Source: RGIG9060 sp045645985 (GTDB lineage Bacteria; Spirochaetota; Spirochaetia; Treponematales; Treponemataceae). Taken from it: 64,000 nt of DNA. Under the pieces are notes generated by a model, which worked only from the letters and a program-made list of their open reading frames with translations, made no database searches and was not told the origin of the DNA. Below, piece after piece: positions 49,174 through 57,576 of this stretch (positions within the stretch are counted from its first letter, which is position 1; the number at the start of each line of letters is the position of its first letter). The position numbers and the translations under genes are program-made. The DNA is taken from positions 36,009 through 100,008 of the forward strand of contig JAZRJV010000052.1 of the NCBI GenBank assembly GCA_045645985.1, read 5' to 3'.

Positions 49174-51327
49174 ATGGCACAGGTAAAAACAAAAAAAACT
49201 AAAACTGAAAAAAAGACAAAACAGACACTCGTTATTGTAGAGTCTCCTGCAAAGGCAAAAACTATCGAAAAATATCTTGGTCCTGGTTTTACCGTTAAGG
49301 CTTCTATGGGGCATCTTATCGATTTGCCAAAGTCGAGAATGGCCATTGATGTAGATAATAACTTTCAGCCTGAGTACATCACAGTTCGTGGTAGAGCAAA
49401 GATTTTAAAGGAATTACAAAAGGACGCAAAAAAATCTGATGTTGTTCTTCTCGCAAGTGATAACGACCGCGAAGGAGAAGCTATTGCTTGGCATTTAAAT
49501 AATTCTTTTAAAGATAAAACAAAGGCAGAAATTCAGCGAATTGTTTTTAACGAAATTACACCTGTTGCAATTTCAGAAGCAGTAAAAAATCCTTCAGAAA
49601 TTGATGAAAGCAAAGTAAACGCACAAAAAGCTCGTCGTGTTTTAGACCGTCTTGTTGGATATAATCTTTCACCGCTTTTATGGAAAAAAGTAAAAAACGG
49701 ACTTTCAGCAGGTCGTGTTCAGTCTGTTGCTTTAAGATTGATTTGTGAACGCGAAAAAGAAGTAGAAGATTTTATTCCAGAAGAATATTGGTCTTTAGAA
49801 GCTGATTTTGCAAAGGGAAAATCTACTTTTACTGCTCAACTTGTTCAATATGCAGGAAAAAAGCCTGAACTCAAAAATGAGCAACAAGTAAAAGACATTA
49901 TCGAAGAAATTAAAAATTCTGAATGTGTTGTTGCAGAAATTAAAGAAACTGAAAAAACAATTAGACCAAAAGCTCCGTTTACAACATCAAAGTTGCAACA
50001 AGCCGCTGCAAACCGACTTGGATTTACTTCTAAAAAAACAATGCAGATTGCACAGCAACTTTACGAAGGTATCAATATCGGTTCAAATCGTGTGGGTTTG
50101 ATTACTTATATGCGTACCGACTCAACTAGAATTTCGCAAACTGCCTTAGATGATGTTAGAAAATGGATTGGCGAAAAATATCCAGATGAACTTCCTTCAG
50201 AAGCTATCGAATATTCAGTTGGAAAAAAAGCACAAGACGCCCACGAAGCAATTCGTCCAACTTACACAACTTACACACCAGATTATGTAAAAGATTATCT
50301 TTCTCGCGATCAGTTGCGACTTTATTCAATTATTTGGGAACGCTTTGTTTCTAGCCAAATGAATAATGCAAAAACAAAAACAACTAGCGTTGACATAAAA
50401 GCAGGGGAAGCGATTTTTAGAGTTTCTGGAAGTAAACTTATCGAAAAAGGTTTTTACAAAGTGGTAAAAATTCTTTCTTCAAAAGAAAATACTACAGGAA
50501 ATGTTCCATCACTTAAAATTGACGAAAAACTTAATTCTCAAAAATTCTATCCAGAACAGCACTTTACACAAGGTCCTGCTCGTTACACAGACGCTTCTAT
50601 CGTTAAAACTTTGGAAGAAAAGGGAATTGGTCGTCCATCAACTTATGCTCCGATTATCACTGTTTTGCTTGATAGATATTATGTAACTCGTAGCAATAAA
50701 CAACTTGTTCCAACAACTCTCGGAAGAATGATTTGCAATATTTTGGTTGAATCTTTCCCAGATGTTATTAGCGATTCATTTACTGCTGATGTAGAAAGCA
50801 AACTTGACAAAGTTGAAGTTAATGAAATTGAATGGCCAAAAATGATGGGAGAATTTTTCTTCCCATTCAAAGAGCATGTTGATGAATTGATGCAAAGTCT
50901 AGAAAGTTACAAAGGAACTTTGGATGAACCTACAGATAAAGTTTGTGAACTTTGCGGAAAACCAATGATGAAAAAACTCGGTCGTTTTGGTTTCTTCTTG
51001 GCTTGTTCAGGTTTCCCAGAATGTCATAATACTCGTTCAATTCCGTTGGCAAAATGTCCTCGCCCAGATTGTGATGGTGAAATCGTTACTCGAAAAACAA
51101 AGGGTAGAGGAAAAGAATTTTACGGATGTACAAATTATCCTGATTGTGATTTTATCAGTCACTTTAAGCCAGTTAATCAAAATTGTCCAAGTTGTGGTCA
51201 GTTCTTGGTTGAAAAATACGACAAGAAAAACGGAAATTACAAGGCTTGTATCAATCCTGATTGTGATTATTTGCACACAGCAGAATCCGAAACTGATGAG
51301 AAATTAGCAAGTGATAGCGACGAATAA
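49174..51327 (+). CDS. topA: DNA topoisomerase I
   Basis: A 717-residue type IA topoisomerase relaxing negative supercoils. The Toprim domain begins with LVIVESPAKAKTIEKYLG and includes the acidic DNDREGEAIAW. The catalytic tyrosine is Tyr312 in YMRTDSTR. The C-terminal part has three four-cysteine zinc modules (CELC...C, CPRPDC...C, CPSC...C). ATG 49174 with GAGG at 49162-49165 is chosen; the reading from 49135 adds 13 residues upstream of the ribosome site. The lysine-rich start (KTKKTKTEKKTK) is plausible for a DNA-binding protein. Confidence 0.97.
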   Translation: MAQVKTKKTKTEKKTKQTLVIVESPAKAKTIEKYLGPGFTVKASMGHLIDLPKSRMAIDVDNNFQPEYITVRGRAKILKELQKDAKKSDVVLLASDNDREGEAIAWHLNNSFKDKTKAEIQRIVFNEITPVAISEAVKNPSEIDESKVNAQKARRVLDRLVGYNLSPLLWKKVKNGLSAGRVQSVALRLICEREKEVEDFIPEEYWSLEADFAKGKSTFTAQLVQYAGKKPELKNEQQVKDIIEEIKNSECVVAEIKETEKTIRPKAPFTTSKLQQAAANRLGFTSKKTMQIAQQLYEGINIGSNRVGLITYMRTDSTRISQTALDDVRKWIGEKYPDELPSEAIEYSVGKKAQDAHEAIRPTYTTYTPDYVKDYLSRDQLRLYSIIWERFVSSQMNNAKTKTTSVDIKAGEAIFRVSGSKLIEKGFYKVVKILSSKENTTGNVPSLKIDEKLNSQKFYPEQHFTQGPARYTDASIVKTLEEKGIGRPSTYAPIITVLLDRYYVTRSNKQLVPTTLGRMICNILVESFPDVISDSFTADVESKLDKVEVNEIEWPKMMGEFFFPFKEHVDELMQSLESYKGTLDEPTDKVCELCGKPMMKKLGRFGFFLACSGFPECHNTRSIPLAKCPRPDCDGEIVTRKTKGRGKEFYGCTNYPDCDFISHFKPVNQNCPSCGQFLVEKYDKKNGNYKACINPDCDYLHTAESETDEKLASDSDE

Positions 51328-52264
51328 GAATTTATCAGAAACTATCGATGATTTTCTTGTTTATCAAAAATCCATTAGGAATTTATCTGACAATACTATT
51401 GAGTCATATAAAAAAAATTTAATTTACTTAAATGATTATGTGGCTCAAAAGTATTCTGTGCAAAATGATGCTATTCTATTAGAAAATATTTCTTTGCAAG
51501 ATTTACGATTTTGTGTTGGCTGTCTTTCAAAAGAAAAAATGTCTCCCGCTACGATAAATCAATTTATTGCTTCTGTTAGAACTTTTTTTGCTTACTGCAA
51601 ACGATACGATTATATAAAATCAAATCCTGCTTTAGAATTAAAAACTGTAAAACTTCCCAAACGAATTCCTCGATATATGACCGAAGAAGAAGTTAATTCT
51701 CTTTGCGATACTCCCGAAGAAAAAAAACTGCTTTGGCAAGAACGAGATAAGGCTTTATTTGAAATGTTTTATTCTTCTGGATGCCGTGTTTCTGAAATTG
51801 CTCAATTAAAATTTTCAGACTTGGCAAAAGATTATTCTTCAGCCATTGTTTTAGGAAAAGGCTCAAAACAGCGAAGAGTTTTTTTTAGCAAAGAAGCTCA
51901 AACTTCATTTAAAGAATATTTGCTTTCTAGAAAAGCCCGATTTCCAAATTTGCAAGATGAAGATTTTATTTTTGTAAATCAAAAAGGAACAAAACTTTCG
52001 GTTAGAGGAATTACTTTTATCGTTTCAAAATATTCATCTTTCGAAGGAACGAACAAACCTGTTTCGCCACACGCTTTTCGTCACACTTTTGCAACAACAA
52101 TGCTTTCAAACGGAGCTGATATTCGTGTTGTGCAAGAAATGTTAGGTCATTCATCAATTTCTACAACCCAACGATACACTCACATCACTCAAAAAAAATT
52201 GATAGAAACTTATAATCTTTCTCATCCACATGGGGAAGTTCCTGAAAATAATGAAGAAAATTAA
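51311..52264 (+). CDS. XerC/XerD-type tyrosine recombinase (second of two)
   Basis: A 317-residue site-specific recombinase with the complete active site: Arg159 (SGCRVSE), the Lys in LGKGSKQR, His254-x-x-Arg257 (HAFRH), His280 (LGHSS) and Tyr289 (QRYTH). The N-terminal core-binding domain includes LSDNTIESYKKNL and SPATINQFIASVRTFF. The start is GTG 51311, overlapping topA by 17 bases. With hslV and hslU downstream this resembles the topA-xerC(codV)-hslV(codW)-hslU(codX) order of Firmicutes. The two Xer genes are about 4 kb apart and probably form the XerC/XerD pair. Confidence 0.93.
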   Translation: MIATNKNLSETIDDFLVYQKSIRNLSDNTIESYKKNLIYLNDYVAQKYSVQNDAILLENISLQDLRFCVGCLSKEKMSPATINQFIASVRTFFAYCKRYDYIKSNPALELKTVKLPKRIPRYMTEEEVNSLCDTPEEKKLLWQERDKALFEMFYSSGCRVSEIAQLKFSDLAKDYSSAIVLGKGSKQRRVFFSKEAQTSFKEYLLSRKARFPNLQDEDFIFVNQKGTKLSVRGITFIVSKYSSFEGTNKPVSPHAFRHTFATTMLSNGADIRVVQEMLGHSSISTTQRYTHITQKKLIETYNLSHPHGEVPENNEEN

Positions 52265-52360
52265 CAGAAAGTGTTTGCCTAAATAACGATTTTTTCTTAT
52301 ATTTATATATGAATACATTTTTTTTATTTGTAAAATTCAATTTTGAAAAGGAAAAATAAA

Positions 52361-52900
52361 ATGAGTTTACCAAAGTTTAGAAGTACAACTGTTATCGCAG
52401 TAAAAAAAGATGGTAAAGTTGCAATGGCTGGCGACGGTCAAGTTACAATGGGCGAAACAGTAATGAAAGGAAACGCCCGAAAAGTTCGACGAATTTTTGA
52501 TGGAAAAGTTCTTACAGGATTTGCTGGTGCTACAGCTGATGCCTTTAATCTTTTTGATAAATTTGAAGCTAAGTTAAAAGAATACAACGGAGATATTACA
52601 CGAGCCGCAGTTGAATTGGCAAAAATTTGGCGAACTGATAAAGCGTTAAGAAATTTAGAAGCATTGCTTTTAGTTGCAAACGCAGACAAAATTTTATTGA
52701 TTTCTGGAACAGGTGATGTTATCGAACCTGAAAGTGATATTCTTGCTATCGGTTCTGGCGGAAATTATGCTTACGCTGCAGCACTTGCATACATGGAAAG
52801 TTCAACTTTATCAGCAAAAGAAATTGCAGAAAAAAGTTTGAAAATTGCAGGAAATATCTGTATTTACACAAACGGAAATATTATTGTAGAGGAATTATAA
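52361..52900 (+). CDS. hslV: HslV (ClpQ) peptidase subunit
   Basis: A 179-residue proteasome-like threonine peptidase forming dodecamers with HslU. The core TTVIAVKKDGKVAMAGDGQVTMG is unmistakable. The expected nucleophile Thr is preceded by an eight-residue segment MSLPKFRS instead of just the initiator Met, so the protein probably needs processing, or uses a different N-terminal residue as in B. subtilis ClpQ. ATG 52361 has AAGGAA upstream; a longer reading from 52343 includes the ribosome site. Two bases separate it from hslU. Confidence 0.95.
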   Translation: MSLPKFRSTTVIAVKKDGKVAMAGDGQVTMGETVMKGNARKVRRIFDGKVLTGFAGATADAFNLFDKFEAKLKEYNGDITRAAVELAKIWRTDKALRNLEALLLVANADKILLISGTGDVIEPESDILAIGSGGNYAYAAALAYMESSTLSAKEIAEKSLKIAGNICIYTNGNIIVEEL

Positions 52901-52901
52901 A

Positions 52902-54275
52902 ATGGCAGAAGAAAATATTTGTTTAGAAAATTTAACTCCAAAGCAAATTGTTGAAAAACTTGATACTTATATTGTTGGACAAAAAAAAGCAAAAAAAGCA
53001 GTTGCAATCGCATTAAGAAATCGTACACGAAGATTAAAACTTCCAGAAGATGTTCGTGATGAAGTTGCTCCAAAAAATATTTTGATGATTGGACCAACTG
53101 GTGTTGGTAAAACTGAAATTGCTCGTAGACTTGCAAAACTTTGCGGTGCTCCTTTTTTGAAAGTTGAAGCTACTAAATACACAGAAGTTGGATATGTTGG
53201 TCGCGATGTTGAATCAATGATTCGTGATTTGATGTCTGTTGGTTGTAATATGGTTCGACAAGAAATGCAAGAAACTCTAAAAGCAAATGCAAAATCAAAA
53301 GTTGAAGAAGGTTTGCTTGATTTATTGCTTCCTGGTTCTAAAAAAACAGTTCCTGTGATGAACGAAGATGGAACTTTGCCTCCTGCAGAAACAGAAAATT
53401 CCACAAGAGAAAAATTTAGAACAATGCTTCAAGAAGGAAAACTTGAAGATAGAGAAGTTGAACTTGTTATCCGTCATAAAATGCCTTCAATGGGAATTTT
53501 AACTGGTGGAAATTTAGAAGACATCGAAACAACAATTCAAAATCTTTCTTCAATGATGAATGGTCCTCAATCAAAGAAAAAATCAGTTACAATCGCTGAA
53601 GCAAGAAAAATTCTTATGGAAGAAGAACTTGATAAAATGATTGATAACGATAAAGTTGTGGAAGAAGCAAAAGAACGAGTAGAACAAATGGGAATCATCT
53701 TTATTGATGAAATTGATAAAATTGCTTCTGGTGCTTCAAATTCAAAAGGTCAAGATGTTTCTAGAGAAGGTGTGCAACGAGATATTTTGCCAATCGTAGA
53801 AGGCTCAAATGTAAATACAAAATTTGGTGTAATTGATACAACTCACATTTTATTTATCGCTTCTGGAGCATTTAATGTTTCAAAACCAAGTGATTTGATT
53901 CCTGAACTTCAAGGACGCTTCCCTTTGCGTGTTGAACTTGATTCTCTAAATGCTGAAGATTTTAAACGCATCTTAAGAGAACCAAAAAATTCTTTAACAA
54001 AACAGTATACATATCTTCTTGAAACTGAAGGTGTAAAACTAGAATTTACAGAAGATGCAATCGACAGAATGAGTTTTATTGCCGCTGATGTAAATAACCG
54101 AATCGAAAATATCGGTGCTCGCCGTCTTCATACTATCATGGAAACTTTACTCGAAGATATTTCTTTTGAAGCAGACGAACATGCTGGAGAAACTATTTCA
54201 ATCGACAGTAAATATGTTGACGAAAAACTTACAGGAATTTTCCAAGATCAAGATTTGTCAAAATATATTTTGTAA
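52902..54275 (+). CDS. hslU: HslU (ClpY) ATPase subunit
   Basis: A 457-residue AAA+ unfoldase that feeds HslV. N-terminal TPKQIVEKLDTYIVGQ; Walker A GPTGVGKT at 64-71; the pore motif GYVGRD; an I-domain of about 130-240; Walker B IIFIDEIDKI; and the C-terminal tail DLSKYIL, the conserved end that docks between HslV subunits. Length is normal. A terminator hairpin at 54320-54354 follows. Confidence 0.97.
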   Translation: MAEENICLENLTPKQIVEKLDTYIVGQKKAKKAVAIALRNRTRRLKLPEDVRDEVAPKNILMIGPTGVGKTEIARRLAKLCGAPFLKVEATKYTEVGYVGRDVESMIRDLMSVGCNMVRQEMQETLKANAKSKVEEGLLDLLLPGSKKTVPVMNEDGTLPPAETENSTREKFRTMLQEGKLEDREVELVIRHKMPSMGILTGGNLEDIETTIQNLSSMMNGPQSKKKSVTIAEARKILMEEELDKMIDNDKVVEEAKERVEQMGIIFIDEIDKIASGASNSKGQDVSREGVQRDILPIVEGSNVNTKFGVIDTTHILFIASGAFNVSKPSDLIPELQGRFPLRVELDSLNAEDFKRILREPKNSLTKQYTYLLETEGVKLEFTEDAIDRMSFIAADVNNRIENIGARRLHTIMETLLEDISFEADEHAGETISIDSKYVDEKLTGIFQDQDLSKYIL

Positions 54276-54291
54276 AATTTTGTAAAAATAC

Positions 54292-54318
54292 TAAACTTAA
54301 TTTTTATTTTTCCGAAAA
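54292..54318 (+). promoter_or_regulatory. Candidate sigma28 promoter of the flgB operon
   Basis: TAAA (54292-54295), 15-base spacer and TCCGAAAA (54311-54318), close to the sigma28 consensus TAAA-N15-GCCGATAA. The predicted start lies inside the hslU terminator stem, so sigma28 transcripts would lack one arm of that hairpin. Confidence 0.45.
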
Positions 54319-54319
54319 T

Positions 54320-54361
54320 ATGGATGTACAAGAATTTATTTTTTGTGCATCCATTTTTTTT
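54320..54361 (+). terminator. hslU terminator
   Basis: ATGGATGTACAA (54320-54331) pairs with TTGTGCATCCAT (54343-54354), 12 pairs with one G-U, followed by a run of eight Ts. Confidence 0.88.
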
Positions 54362-54386
54362 ATCTTGGGTGGATTTGGGGGAAAAT

Positions 54387-54800
54387 ATGAATAGTTTTAC
54401 AAGATCAGTTGATTTGCTTCATCGTGCAATGGATGTTAGTTCATTACGCTACAATGTTACAGCAAACAACTTAGCAAATGCAGAAGTTCCAAACTTTAAA
54501 AGAACATCTGTCAATTTTGAAAGTGAATTAAAACGCGCATTAGAATCAGAAGCAAATTCAAAAGATGCTTTTAGAATGAACACAACTGATTCTCGACATA
54601 TCGAATCTGCAACTCCTCGTGATTATCGCGATGTTGAACCTCGCAGAGTTTTAGATTATACAACAACTGCAAAAGCAAACGGAAATAATGTTGACGCTGA
54701 ACAAGAAGCTATGGAAATCTTGAAAATTCAGTTGAATTATCAACTTTTAACACAGATGCAATCATTTCAGTTTTCACAAATGAAAACCGTATTAAAATAA
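54387..54800 (+). CDS. flgB: Flagellar basal-body rod protein FlgB
   Basis: A 137-residue proximal rod protein of the periplasmic flagellum. The N-terminal motif LRYNVTANNLANAEVPNFKR and the C-terminal helix (AMEILKIQLNYQLLTQMQSFQFSQM) are the standard rod-protein signatures. ATG 54387 has GGGGG at 54377-54381; a longer reading from 54324 begins inside the terminator hairpin. First gene of the basal-body operon. Confidence 0.95.
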   Translation: MNSFTRSVDLLHRAMDVSSLRYNVTANNLANAEVPNFKRTSVNFESELKRALESEANSKDAFRMNTTDSRHIESATPRDYRDVEPRRVLDYTTTAKANGNNVDAEQEAMEILKIQLNYQLLTQMQSFQFSQMKTVLK

Positions 54801-54825
54801 TTTGATGATTTTATAGGAGAATAAT

Positions 54826-55281
54826 ATGGGACTTTTTACAAGTATAAATATTGCTGCAACTGGAATGAGTTTGGATAGATTACGCACAGATGTTATTTCT
54901 GACAACATCGCTAACGCTTCTACAACAAGAACTCAAGATGGCGGAAAATTTCAAAGAAAAATGGTAATTGCTCAAGCAATTCAAGATGATTTATCATATA
55001 GAAATCCTTTTGTTCCAGAATCAAAAGACGCTGGATTAGGTGGAGGAGTTAGAGTTTCTGAAATTAAAAAAGATACTTCAGAAGGTCGTTTTGTTTATGA
55101 CCCAACTCACCCAGACGCAATTCTTTCTGGCCCAAGAGCAGGATATGTTGAATATCCAAATGTAAATGTTGTAAACGAAATGGTTGATTTGATTTCTGCT
55201 TCTCGTTCTTACGAAGCAAATTCAACTGTAATTCAAGGCTCAAAAGAAATGTTCTTGAAAGCACTTGAAATTGGCCGTTAA
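54826..55281 (+). CDS. flgC: Flagellar basal-body rod protein FlgC
   Basis: A 151-residue proximal rod protein. The N-terminal INIAATGMSLDRLRTDVISDNIANAST is characteristic. The middle contains VPESKDAGLGGGVRVSEI, and the C-terminal helix NVVNEMVDLISASRSYEANS matches the family. Ribosome site AGGAG, 25 bases after flgB. Confidence 0.96.
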   Translation: MGLFTSINIAATGMSLDRLRTDVISDNIANASTTRTQDGGKFQRKMVIAQAIQDDLSYRNPFVPESKDAGLGGGVRVSEIKKDTSEGRFVYDPTHPDAILSGPRAGYVEYPNVNVVNEMVDLISASRSYEANSTVIQGSKEMFLKALEIGR

Positions 55282-55327
55282 TGTGATACAATAAAGTTTA
55301 GGTGGGATTTTTTTTAGGGGGATTAAA

Positions 55328-55663
55328 ATGATTAGTAATTTTGAAATGTTTAGAACAGATATAAATCATATTGGTTCAAGTCCTTTACGGGATATGGCCA
55401 ATGTTTCTGGAAATAAAAATTCTGTAAGCGGTAAAACTGAAAAATCTACTTTTGATAATATGCTTTTATCAGCTATGGAATATGTAAACGGAAAACAGAA
55501 CGCCACAACTGAAGTTTCACAAAAGTTGATTACAGATCCAGATTCAGTTGATGTTCATGATGTTACAATCGCCATGGCAGAAGCAAATCTTTCTTTGAGC
55601 ATGGCTCAATCTGTAATTGATAGACTTATCAAAGGTTGGAACGAAATTACAACAACAAGATAA
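55328..55663 (+). CDS. fliE: Flagellar hook-basal body protein FliE
   Basis: A 111-residue adaptor between the MS-ring and the rod. After a low-complexity N-terminal half comes the conserved C-terminal segment VDVHDVTIAMAEANLSLSMAQSVIDRLIKGWNEI. A strong GGGGG site precedes the ATG. A clear intrinsic terminator follows at 55682-55710, dividing flgB-flgC-fliE from fliF onward. Confidence 0.93.
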   Translation: MISNFEMFRTDINHIGSSPLRDMANVSGNKNSVSGKTEKSTFDNMLLSAMEYVNGKQNATTEVSQKLITDPDSVDVHDVTIAMAEANLSLSMAQSVIDRLIKGWNEITTTR

Positions 55664-55681
55664 TTTTAGTTTTAGATAAAG

Positions 55682-55718
55682 GTTGCAGTTTAAATTATTT
55701 TTACTGCAACTTTTTTTT
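55682..55718 (+). terminator. Terminator after fliE
   Basis: GTTGCAGT (55682-55689) pairs with ACTGCAAC (55703-55710), followed by T8. Confidence 0.88.
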
Positions 55719-55776
55719 GCAAAATCAAATTTTTCGTTTATATTAAAAAAATATAAATAAACCGTTAAAATTTCTC

Positions 55777-55805
55777 TTTTCATATATAAAAATATGTGAT
55801 ACAAT
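55777..55805 (+). promoter_or_regulatory. fliF operon promoter (tentative)
   Basis: TTTTCA (55777-55782), 17-base spacer, TACAAT (55800-55805). The leader of about 57 bases includes a GAAG/CTTC hairpin and ends in GGGAGG before fliF. Confidence 0.4.
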
Positions 55806-55868
55806 ATCATAGGATGGATATTATTCGTTCATGGGGAGAAGTGTTTTTCTTCCTGATGGGAGGCTTGG

Positions 55869-57575
55869 ATGAACGAATGGCTTAAAAAGCTATTTTCACA
55901 AATAAAAGAATTATGGTCTAAATGGTCAATAATTCAAAAAGTTATTTTAATTGGGGTATTTGTAGCCGTAATTGTTGCACTTGTCCTAGTTGTTTCTTTA
56001 TCTTCTAAAACTACAGAAGTTCCTCTTTTTAATGTTGCTGTTACAGATGAAGCACAGCGCGATAATATTGTTTATCGTTTGGCTCAAGAGAATGTAGATG
56101 CAAATGTTAATGCCGCAGGAATTATTACTGTAAAAGATGAAGCAACTGCAAGAAAAATGCGTGCAATTCTTGTTCGCGAAGATTTGGTTCCTGGAAATGT
56201 GGATCCATGGCATTTATTTGATACAGAACGCTGGACAACTACAGATTTTGAGCGCAATGTTAACTTACAGCGTTCAATTACAAATCAGATTAAACAACAT
56301 ATCGAAGCTCTTGATGAAGTTGATGTTGCAAATGTAGTTTTATCAATGCCAGAAAAAACTCTTTTTCAAGAAGACCAAGAACCTGTAACTGCTAGTGTTA
56401 TTATTTATCCAAAACCAGGTAGTGATATAACTGAAAATAAAAAGAAAATTCAAGGTATTCAAAAAATTCTTTTAAAAGCAATTCCTGGATTGAAAGAAGA
56501 AAATGTTACAATCGCAGATGCTTCTGGTGTAATCTTAAATGATTTTGAAGGAATGAAAGATATTGAACGAATTGATGTTATTGCAAAAGAGCAAAAACTC
56601 ATTCAAAGCTTAGAAACTCAATATCAAGCAAAAATTTTAAATGCTTTACAATTAATTTTTTCAGCAGATAGAGTTAGGGATTTAAATATAAAAATTGATA
56701 TGGATATGTCTCAAAAAGTTGTGGAAGCAACAGAGTATTCTCCTATTATTTTGAAAGAAGATGATCCAAAAACTCCTTATGATGACTCAAAATATGTAGA
56801 ATCAATTACGCTTTCTTCAGAAACTGTAGAAAAAAAATGGACTGGAACTGGCTGGAATCCAGAAGGTCCTGCTGGTGTTGAAGGTCAAAATCCACCTGTT
56901 TATTCTGATATGTCAAATCTCTACGGAACTTCGGAAGAAAGAGGCAATAAACAAAATAATGTTATCAATACAAAACATATTTCTGAACAAAAAAGTCCTA
57001 CAATCGATAGAGTTACAGTTTCTGTAAATATTGATGGTGAATGGGATTATAAATATGACGAATCTGGAAATGTTGTTTTGTTGCCAAACGGTACAATCGA
57101 GCGTGTTTATACTCCTGTTTCATCAGAAGATTTGAATCAAGCAACAAGTCTTGTTCAAGATGCAATCGGTTTTAATGAATTGAGAGGAGATTCAGTTACT
57201 GTTCGCAATATTCGTTTTGATAGAACTGCTCAATTTAGAGAAGAAGATGAAAAATACATAAAAGCTCAACAGACAAGACAAACTATTTTCTATGCTTTAA
57301 CTGGTGTAGTTGTTGTTCTTGTTGCATTTATCATCTTTAGATTTATCAGTAGAGAACTTGAAAGACGACGCAGACTTAAAGAAGAAGAATATCTTAGACA
57401 GCAGCAACTGGAACGCGAAAAGGTGCTTTGGGAATCAGAGCAAGCTGGTATGGAAGTTACAATGTCTGTTGAAGAACGGCATCGTGCAGAACTTTTGGAA
57501 AATGCTATTTCTATGGCAAAAGATCATCCTGAAGATGTTGCAATGTTAATTAGAACATGGTTGATGGAGGAATAA
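55869..57575 (+). CDS. fliF: Flagellar MS-ring protein FliF
   Basis: A 568-residue inner-membrane ring protein. Two membrane helices (about 22-45 and 472-494) flank a large periplasmic region with ring-building motifs (MRAILVREDLVPGNVDPWHLFD and the ERNVNLQRSITNQIKQHIEALDEVDVANVVLSMP region). The C-terminal cytoplasmic tail (about 495-568) ends in EDVAMLIRTWLMEE, the FliG-binding peptide. Very strong GGGAGG ribosome site. fliG begins one base after the stop. Confidence 0.97.
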   Translation: MNEWLKKLFSQIKELWSKWSIIQKVILIGVFVAVIVALVLVVSLSSKTTEVPLFNVAVTDEAQRDNIVYRLAQENVDANVNAAGIITVKDEATARKMRAILVREDLVPGNVDPWHLFDTERWTTTDFERNVNLQRSITNQIKQHIEALDEVDVANVVLSMPEKTLFQEDQEPVTASVIIYPKPGSDITENKKKIQGIQKILLKAIPGLKEENVTIADASGVILNDFEGMKDIERIDVIAKEQKLIQSLETQYQAKILNALQLIFSADRVRDLNIKIDMDMSQKVVEATEYSPIILKEDDPKTPYDDSKYVESITLSSETVEKKWTGTGWNPEGPAGVEGQNPPVYSDMSNLYGTSEERGNKQNNVINTKHISEQKSPTIDRVTVSVNIDGEWDYKYDESGNVVLLPNGTIERVYTPVSSEDLNQATSLVQDAIGFNELRGDSVTVRNIRFDRTAQFREEDEKYIKAQQTRQTIFYALTGVVVVLVAFIIFRFISRELERRRRLKEEEYLRQQQLEREKVLWESEQAGMEVTMSVEERHRAELLENAISMAKDHPEDVAMLIRTWLMEE

Positions 57576-57576
57576 A

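Noticed and set aside
52967..53404. 145-codon open frame on the minus strand opposite hslU
   Set aside because: Shadow of a strongly conserved gene; no promoter or ribosome site.
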